This document shows positions 57,695 to 64,000 of a stretch of 64,000 bases of DNA, one piece after another (the stretch's first letter is position 1; each line of letters begins with the position of its first letter). The DNA is from Salvator merianae (taxonomy: Eukaryota; Chordata; Lepidosauria; Squamata; Teiidae), in assembly GCA_003586115.2 (NCBI GenBank), contig QVOM02000126.1:55548047-55612046 (forward strand), given 5' to 3'. The notes under the pieces were generated by a model. The model was not told the origin of the DNA, ran no database searches, and saw only the letters and a list, made by a program, of their open reading frames with translations. Position numbers and translations under genes: made by a program.

Positions 57695-60135
57695 TTTAAA
57701 AAAGCAAAATAGTAGTACTTAGAAAAGATCAATGTCTACTTTCATCCAGATTTTTATATTATATGGATCTGCTGATGAAATGAACAGTAAAATTCCTAGG
57801 GCACATTTCGCTACTCACCATCTCTATAGAGGTTTTTAAAATTTCACGTCAACAGCATGGTTACTATGATAAGTGAGCTGCTCTCTGAAAAGGTTGTTTT
57901 ATGTATGCATAAGGGTTGAAAAATGGATATGATCAGGTCTGTGGAAATCATTTTACAAGAATCTCCAAATATTTCCCAGAATCTCAAGAGTGGTTCCCTA
58001 AAATATGGGTTTCCTAAGATAAAGAAAAATATGTATGGGACACAGTGGCAAGGAAAGAACAGCAATGCCTTGTTTAGGGGGCATGATGATGTGGTCAGCC
58101 CCCATAGAGGGCAAAGTCAGGATGACTCCCACCCACTTCTGTCTTTTCCAGGACACAGGCAATGTTCATACCCTTCTACTGACTTCTGTGGCCAAGTGAG
58201 CTGCAGAAATTCTTAAAAGAAGCCACACATTTGAGGGCACTAACAGTGCAAGGAAGGCCCCTGTCCCCAGATCTCCTATCCTGGAAGCAGATTCATGCAT
58301 CATCTCTGGATAATTAAGGACCATGACCCTGTGAGGCTGGCATCAAGTATCAGCCCTGCTTCCTAGAAATGTTTTAACCATAATCTGTGAAATATGGATA
58401 TGTGGAATACAGCAGACAGTAGCTTTCCCCCAGCTGTAGGCCTTGACCACAGCTATGATATGTATAGAAACTGCTATTGTGACCTTCTGAGTTGTGTTGT
58501 TTTTCTTTCCCTGTCCCATCTGAAGATATTAGCAAAATACTATTGCATTTAACTCTCCTTTATTGCCTTCTAGCAGGTCATACCAGAAATGTGCGGTCCA
58601 GTAGTTGCTTGGAAAAAATATTGCAGAAAGTGGATGCCTGGTGGTAAGTGATTTTAAATCAAGTTATATTACATGTTGCAGATACCTTTCTGATAGATGT
58701 GTGGGGAGACAGAGAAAGCTCATAGAACTCCAGCATAGGTAAAATGGAAAACTTCTTACTGGTGCCATTCTTATGCAGGAATATAGCTTCTGTCTTATGA
58801 AACGCTGCAGTTGCACTCGTGTTTTGTTATGCAGTTTTAATAACTATGATTTTTGGACAGTCGCGATTTGGAAGATGTCAAGGATCTTAATATCTGTGCT
58901 TCAGTAATCTGTGAATTACTTAGACCTAGCGTATTAGTTTCAGCATCTCTTACACAAAATCTGCATGGCAGGGAATAATCCTGCTCCTGTCTGTTAAGAT
59001 CACAGCCATGGAATCCTGGCTGTAATTTTGACACGAGATGGGAGCCTGTCCCCACCGAGCCCCTGTGGTCCCTACTCCCAAAGCATACAGACACACAAAA
59101 GAAGAAAGTGGATCTTTTCAATGAAAATGGCCTCAGAGTCCTTTGAAGAGGCTTGCTGGTTGGTTAGACTTGGGTACTGGTAGGTGGCAGGACCATCTGG
59201 AAGCCCAGACCCCTGTGTATCTAGGTGTTTTGACACCCCATTCCCTGAGTGCCCAACGATGCATCTCAGGCAACTGCAGGAGTGATTCCTGTGCTTAGAT
59301 ATAATCTTGAACTCCTATTGGAAAAGTCATCAAAAGGAACTGCTTCAAACTCCTTTCCCGAAAAACAACACTTTTGTGACACACAAAGGCTACATCCCCC
59401 ATTTGAAAGTCTGTCCTCCAAACAGCTTTTGTGAAGATGTCCAGTAAAATTGTAAAAACAAAAATTAAAAAGAGCTGGAGAGTGGAAAATGTGCACAAGA
59501 AGTACACTTTTGCTTGACATGGGTATACTGAACAGCCACCAATTTGATCCAAGCCACAATAGTTATCTGGTGTAGTGAGTCCTTAGTTTTATACATCTTT
59601 ACTGTAAAATTAATTCATCCAGATAATGTCCCTGCCTACATGCTGCTACCCCTAACCTAACAGAAAACAAGCGTCTTGAGAGTTCCTGAGTCAGGGATAC
59701 ATTAAGCTTCCATTTACCACAATCTACTCTTACAGGTGTCAGATTAAAGTTAAATACAATGGTTCAGTAAGTTTATAATAGAATATTTGGCTGTCTTTCC
59801 TCTGAGGTGGCTTAGAGATGGCTGGCAAGGAAGACTGTGATCAGAAACAGCAAAAAAAACATCATCTCTGAGGCATCTTATTGAAGGCTCTTAGGTGGGA
59901 TTGTTCACACACCAATCTGCCCCTCCCCCTCTCATGAACATTCCATGGTAGAAAAGGTGGATTGGAGATGGGAGGAGAACATAAGGACCACACACCACTG
60001 TATCTAAGTTGTTTTTGAATCATTTTTTGGCCACACATGAAGGTAGCCTTTATATTTATTCCCATTAAAGAGTATACAGTCAATTAAATACAAAGTATCT
60101 CTAGCAGATAGAAAAAAGTTGTAACTAAAAGAGAG
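57695..60135. other. unassigned non-coding DNA
   Basis: No gene recognised; frames of 60-97 codons on both strands are without similarity. Confidence 0.4.
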
Positions 60136-60139
60136 AGAT

Positions 60140-60315
60140 TTTTTTTGTTAAATATTGAATTTATAGCCTGTCCTTCACCAAAGATCTCAGACAAAACAAC
60201 AAAGCAAAAACATAAATAAAAAACAAAATAATAAAAACTGGTATATATAAAGTACAAAATATAAATACAATAACAGCAACCTGAAAACAAGACCAATAAG
60301 AACAATTAAAAACCA
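60140..60315 (-). repeat. L2-like LINE 3' end
   Basis: 'aaatattgaatttatagcct', 'gtccttcaccaaagatctca' and the following A-rich run match the reverse complement of an L2-like 3' end ('atttatatcctgccctt'). Confidence 0.5.
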
Positions 60316-60319
60316 CTTT

Positions 60320-61460
60320 TAATTGAAAATTAAATTACAGCGATGAGACCATATATTGCATCAAAATTATTATGATCATATACATTCATACAATGCATAT
60401 TAATTCATTTTTATCTAGAATATTCTGTATCATTGATAGTGCCATCTTCCCTGTATTCAGCATTGTATTCAGCATTGAATGTAACAATGGTTTCCATATA
60501 GTTAAACAACTCAGACTGGGGTTTTTTTATACCTTGTATTCTATTTCTTATATCTGTTATTATTTCATGTAGCAATATTTTCCAAACCTTACTGTACCAT
60601 TTTTTTCACCGAGAGTTTTTCCACTTTTTTCCATTGTTGTGCTATGTAAATTGTGTTATAAATATCAAAAAAATAATTAGCAGTTTATCCTCTATATCTT
60701 TATTTGTTCAAGTATATTTGTAGCACTGATAACTCTATAGATAATGTGCATTTCACCTTAAAAACCTTATTTATGTCTTTTTGTTTCCAAAATTTCCTTA
60801 CTTTTTCACAGTGCCACTACATATGTATAAAATACCCTTTTCTACGCAGCCTCTCCAGCATCTTGAAGACAAGTTCTTATTAATTTTTGCTAATCTTACT
60901 GGGGTCATATACCACTTAAATAACATCTCCAATTGTTACACTCTAATTTCAGGGTTAATTATCCAACTTATGGGAGTATCAGCTATTTGCACCCAGTGTC
61001 CATCTGTTATTTTTAAATTCTTATCTGTAATTTTCTTGTATGTTATGATAGAGTATCCATTTGCTTCTGGATTAATTCCTATATTTTTTGATGTTAGTCC
61101 TTTTGGATTCTCAGAATATTTATTAAATACATCTTCAAATTCTGTTAGTTTTCTGTTTGGTGATAGTTTAATATTAGCATTATTTAAATTAGCATTAAAA
61201 TATATCCAGTGTTTTATTTTACTTCCTTTGTATTTCTTTTGCGTAATTTTGACATCTTTTGTATTTGAACAGAACAAATCTTTTAATCTTATATAACTTT
61301 TTGATTTAAACTATTCCAGAAGTCTTGGGGAAATCTGTTCATTATTTCTGGGCATATTTCCACACCTATCATAGTGGATGTAGTGGGAATAAAATTTTGC
61401 CTCCTTTTCAATGTTTGTAGAATAGTGAACACAATCAGGATTTTATGGCTATCCCCCTTT
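60320..61460 (-). mobile_element. L1 LINE, ORF2 3' part, decayed
   Basis: Minus-strand L1 fragment. Besides the open 113-codon frame, the reading continues into a segment encoding LFKWYMTPVRLAKI (60893-60940 region), the same block as MYRWYLTP in the copy at 8737-9339, and then a decayed Cys-rich motif (SSRCW, then frameshifted). More diverged than the 8.7-kb copy, hence older. Confidence 0.75.
60936..61277 (-). pseudogene. L1 ORF2 fragment upstream of the Cys-rich motif
   Basis: A 113-codon frame whose 3' side ends in ISWIINPEIRV followed by a stop, after which the L1 block KWYMTPVRLAKI continues. It represents the poorly conserved region between reverse transcriptase and the terminal Cys motif. 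The plus-strand frame of 171 codons over the same interval is its shadow. Confidence 0.65.
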
Positions 61461-61464
61461 AAGG

Positions 61465-61985
61465 TATTTGTGACTGTATAATTGTAGAGGTTTTAGTATC
61501 TACCTCTCTATTCATAGTTACCTTTAGTAGGCTAGGGCAGGGAAGGGAGCTGGTATGGGATAGGGTCATTTACACTGGGCCACCCACACTGGTGTCTATC
61601 ATTGAGGCCAGAGTGTACCATTTTCAGAGCTGGGACTGGAGCGTTGAAAGGCCAGGAATGAAAGCTCCTGGTCTTCTGAGTTCTCAGGAGGTTCATTTTG
61701 GCAGCACACTCTGTTGTATCCCCGACATAGCCCCCCTGCAACTAAAACAGGGGGGCATGTGCCTTGTGCACATAGACCACTGATCCAGACCAGGGCCTTA
61801 GGACACAGATAGACTACCACTAAACAAGGTTAGGGTTTTAGGTGCCATTTTAGGCACCCTAGCCCAGTTTATGCTTTGTCTTGTGTGGAAGAAGTATGCT
61901 AGGCACTTCTCAGAGAATTAAAAATACTTTATAATAATGCTAGCCCGAAATGGCAGCTAAATATTATGAAAAATAGTGATATTCC
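61465..61985. other. unassigned non-coding DNA
   Basis: A small inverted repeat 'ggtgccattttaggcacc' at 61839-61857 beside TTA may be a relic MITE end. Nothing else recognised. Confidence 0.35.
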
Positions 61986-61989
61986 AGAA

Positions 61990-62309
61990 GAAAGCGCTTT
62001 CCAAATGATTGCTATTTGCCCAGATGGCTGGACAACCACGCAGGGCAAGCAATAGGACTTATCTGGTCTGGATGCTTGCTCCTATGATGTTGCGGGGCCA
62101 TTTCCACATGCACAGTGGCTATTTACAAAATGGCAGGTTGCAGGAGCTGTTGTCCAGATGAGATAAGCTCATTTGCTTTATGGTAAAACCCAGGTTGGGT
62201 GTTGATTTTCCTACAATAATGATATTGCAAGATATCACCCCAACATCCTGGGGCTAGGTTGGGATTGCCATGGATAATCCTGGGGTTTACATCTCATCTG
62301 GAGGCAGCC
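61990..62309 (+). mobile_element. Harbinger-like MITE, family D copy 5 (partial)
   Basis: Right terminus CATCTGGAGGCAGCC followed by TAA at 62310-62312; the upstream 'gggattgccatggataatcc' block matches the end of D copies 1 and 4. The left end is not recognisable; the start is approximate. Confidence 0.45.
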
Positions 62310-62366
62310 TAAGTCTCCAGCAATATTAAGCAATATATCTTGAAAGACATTAGGAAGCTGCATCTT

Positions 62367-62430
62367 TTTTTCTCCTCCTTCTCCTTCTCCTTCTCCTTCT
62401 CCTTCTCCTTCTCCTCCTCCTCCTCCTTTC
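62367..62430. repeat. (CTTCTC)n / (CTC)n microsatellite
   Basis: A pyrimidine microsatellite of about 60 bp with hexanucleotide periodicity changing to trinucleotide. Confidence 0.95.
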
Positions 62431-64000
62431 CTACAGTGTTTTCAGATCTGACTCCTTGGCCGCGTTCCAACACGGCATTTAATCAATTTACAGGCCATCT
62501 TCAGTTCCCGCTGGCCCGACATGATCCTGCTGTTCTGTAGTTTTTCTGGACTAAATTGGAGAAATCCGGACTACTTTGTATTCGGATTTAATGAGTTCTC
62601 AAGCCATTCCAGATCGCTAGCACACTTTACTTTGCGATGTGAGAACGGGGAAGGAGACTATTTGGGAGGGGCAGTACTTTTGGGGGGGAGGGTGCAGAGG
62701 GCTTCCCATTTCATGCCGTCCAATGACAGACTTTGTGGTTGGGCAGGAAGCGCAGTATTTTTTTCTGCCTCCATTATCCCCCCTTCCGTCGCTGCCAGGA
62801 GAAAAGAAAACCATCCTCCTTTTTACTTCGCTAAGCTGCGGTCCTTTCTCTTTCTTTATCCCCCATTCTACACTGCTAGGAAGAAATAAAAGACTTCCTT
62901 CACTTCTGTCTGCTGATTAAACTAAAAAAGAAACTGCGCCTGTTTGGGGTTGCAGTCCTCTTGCCTCAAAAAATAACCAACTCAAGATCAGTTTTGCTGT
63001 TGGCAGCACATAGCTACACAGTGGGGACACATGCCACTGCAGATGTCTCAGTGGGAAGTGAGGCAGAGTCCATTTCCCTGTCATGATAATAGACACACAC
63101 ACACACCACGGACCTCTCCCTGCTTTTGTGCTGCTTTTAAATTGCGAAATTGCGCAAAAGTGCACTTGCAAGGGAGCAGAAATTGCCATCTGCCCTTTAA
63201 GAAGCTTAATTGTGCAGTACACGTGGTTTTAAAGTTCTGCTTGTGTAGATAGAGGCTGTAGGGGGGAGAAGGAGCAAATGGCAAATGACTAGTAACGCTG
63301 CCAAGTGAATCCATGTTCTGAGGCAGCAGCAGGGAAATATGGAGAGCAGAGCTTGACTTTTCCACCCTTGTGACATCAAGATTTGAACATTGGGACTGCA
63401 GCCAATCACTGACTGCACAGGGAGGAGAATTTGACGTGGGACGGAGGCAGAAAAGATGTTTCTCCGTGCCAAGCATGGGAAACATCAGTGTGGGAACAAG
63501 CAAGTATGAATTGAGTCCGTGTTAAAATGTAACTGTGGGAATGATCTGAAGATGAATTCAGTCCTTGTACTCTTCAGATACAGATTAAATTTACAATGTC
63601 GGACCGTGGCCCTTGAAACTTGTCACCATTCTGAGCTTTACATAGTTTTCTAGGAACTAAACCTTAGTGACAAATGAGGACTACCATATATACTTGAGGA
63701 GGGAGAGAAAGAGATACGGGATCCTCAACAGGGAAAACATCATGCTGCAAGAATTCCCATATTTTCCATGATTTTCCATAATTAATTAATATTTCCTTCA
63801 AACTAACTGGAAGAGTAAAAGTAACACCAATCTATCAACAGCTAGGTAAACTTTAGAAGCAAATGACACCAACTCTCTGAAAATATAGTGTCATGTTACT
63901 GCTGATGAGGTGGGGGCAATACATAATATCCTTATGGAGGGTGGGGATGTAACTATTTTGAAGCAAGAATTCTGAATCCTGATGTGGCAGAGAAGCTGTT
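62431..64000. other. unassigned; CpG-richer segment at the start
   Basis: 62455-62850 has about a dozen CpGs, notably more than its surroundings, with no recognisable exon or repeat end. A (CA)n lies at 63092-63107. Frames up to 140 codons here lack similarity. Confidence 0.35.

Noticed and set aside
60781..61296. 171-codon plus-strand hydrophobic frame
   Set aside because: It is antisense to an L1 ORF2 fragment; AT-rich antisense frames appear membrane-like by composition.
1..64000. CRISPR array, operon structure or prokaryotic genes
   Set aside because: Repeat content is vertebrate and there are no regularly spaced repeats or dense open frames.

Overview
The window reads as nuclear DNA of a squamate reptile (lizard or snake). 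The evidence is the repeat content: decayed L1 ORF2 carboxy-terminal fragments of the type abundant in squamates, CR1 3' ends and a CR1 ORF1/endonuclease relic, L2-like 3' ends finishing in ATAAATAA-type tails, a tRNA-related reptilian SINE, and many short non-autonomous DNA transposons (MITEs). The species cannot be named from sequence alone. Assignments to repeat families come from memory of family consensus and were not checked against a library.

I find no protein-coding exon, RNA gene, promoter or CRISPR array that I can support. Nearly all open frames are short and overlap repeats. The only recognisable protein similarity is to retrotransposon proteins: L1 ORF2 at 8737-9339 and 60936-61277 (both minus), another non-LTR ORF2 at 38244-38561 (minus), and CR1 ORF1/ORF2 at 52111-53416 (plus). 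The window is best read as intergenic or deep-intronic.

Layout: 1-5.2 kb is mostly unassigned DNA, with an L2-like tail, a palindromic repeat (1363-1392), a TA-flanked MITE (family K) and a candidate CTCF motif at 4517-4532. 5.2-16 kb holds MITE families A, K and F, an L1 fragment, CR1 and SINE ends. 16-25 kb is a dense patchwork of L2-like 3' ends and Harbinger-like MITEs, including an L2 split by family C. 25-28 kb has family A and K copies, one K copy sitting inside a SINE. 28-30.2 kb is mostly unassigned. 30-41.6 kb is rich in families A, B, D, F/G and includes a CR1 split by an A copy. 41.6-46.7 kb is largely unassigned, with a pyrimidine-rich block. 46.7-53.8 kb carries E and F copies, a 995-bp composite K element, L2-like ends, microsatellites and the CR1 relic. 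53.8-64 kb is mostly unassigned, with a Harbinger-like MITE, an L1/L2-like pair, a D-like end and a CpG-richer segment.

The most informative signal is the layered transposon history. At least three older retroelements are split by MITEs whose flanks rejoin into a continuous element. Several MITE families (A, B, C) share a terminal core ending in GCACTT although their interiors differ, and no matching transposase gene is seen here. Family letters A to K are labels used only in this annotation.
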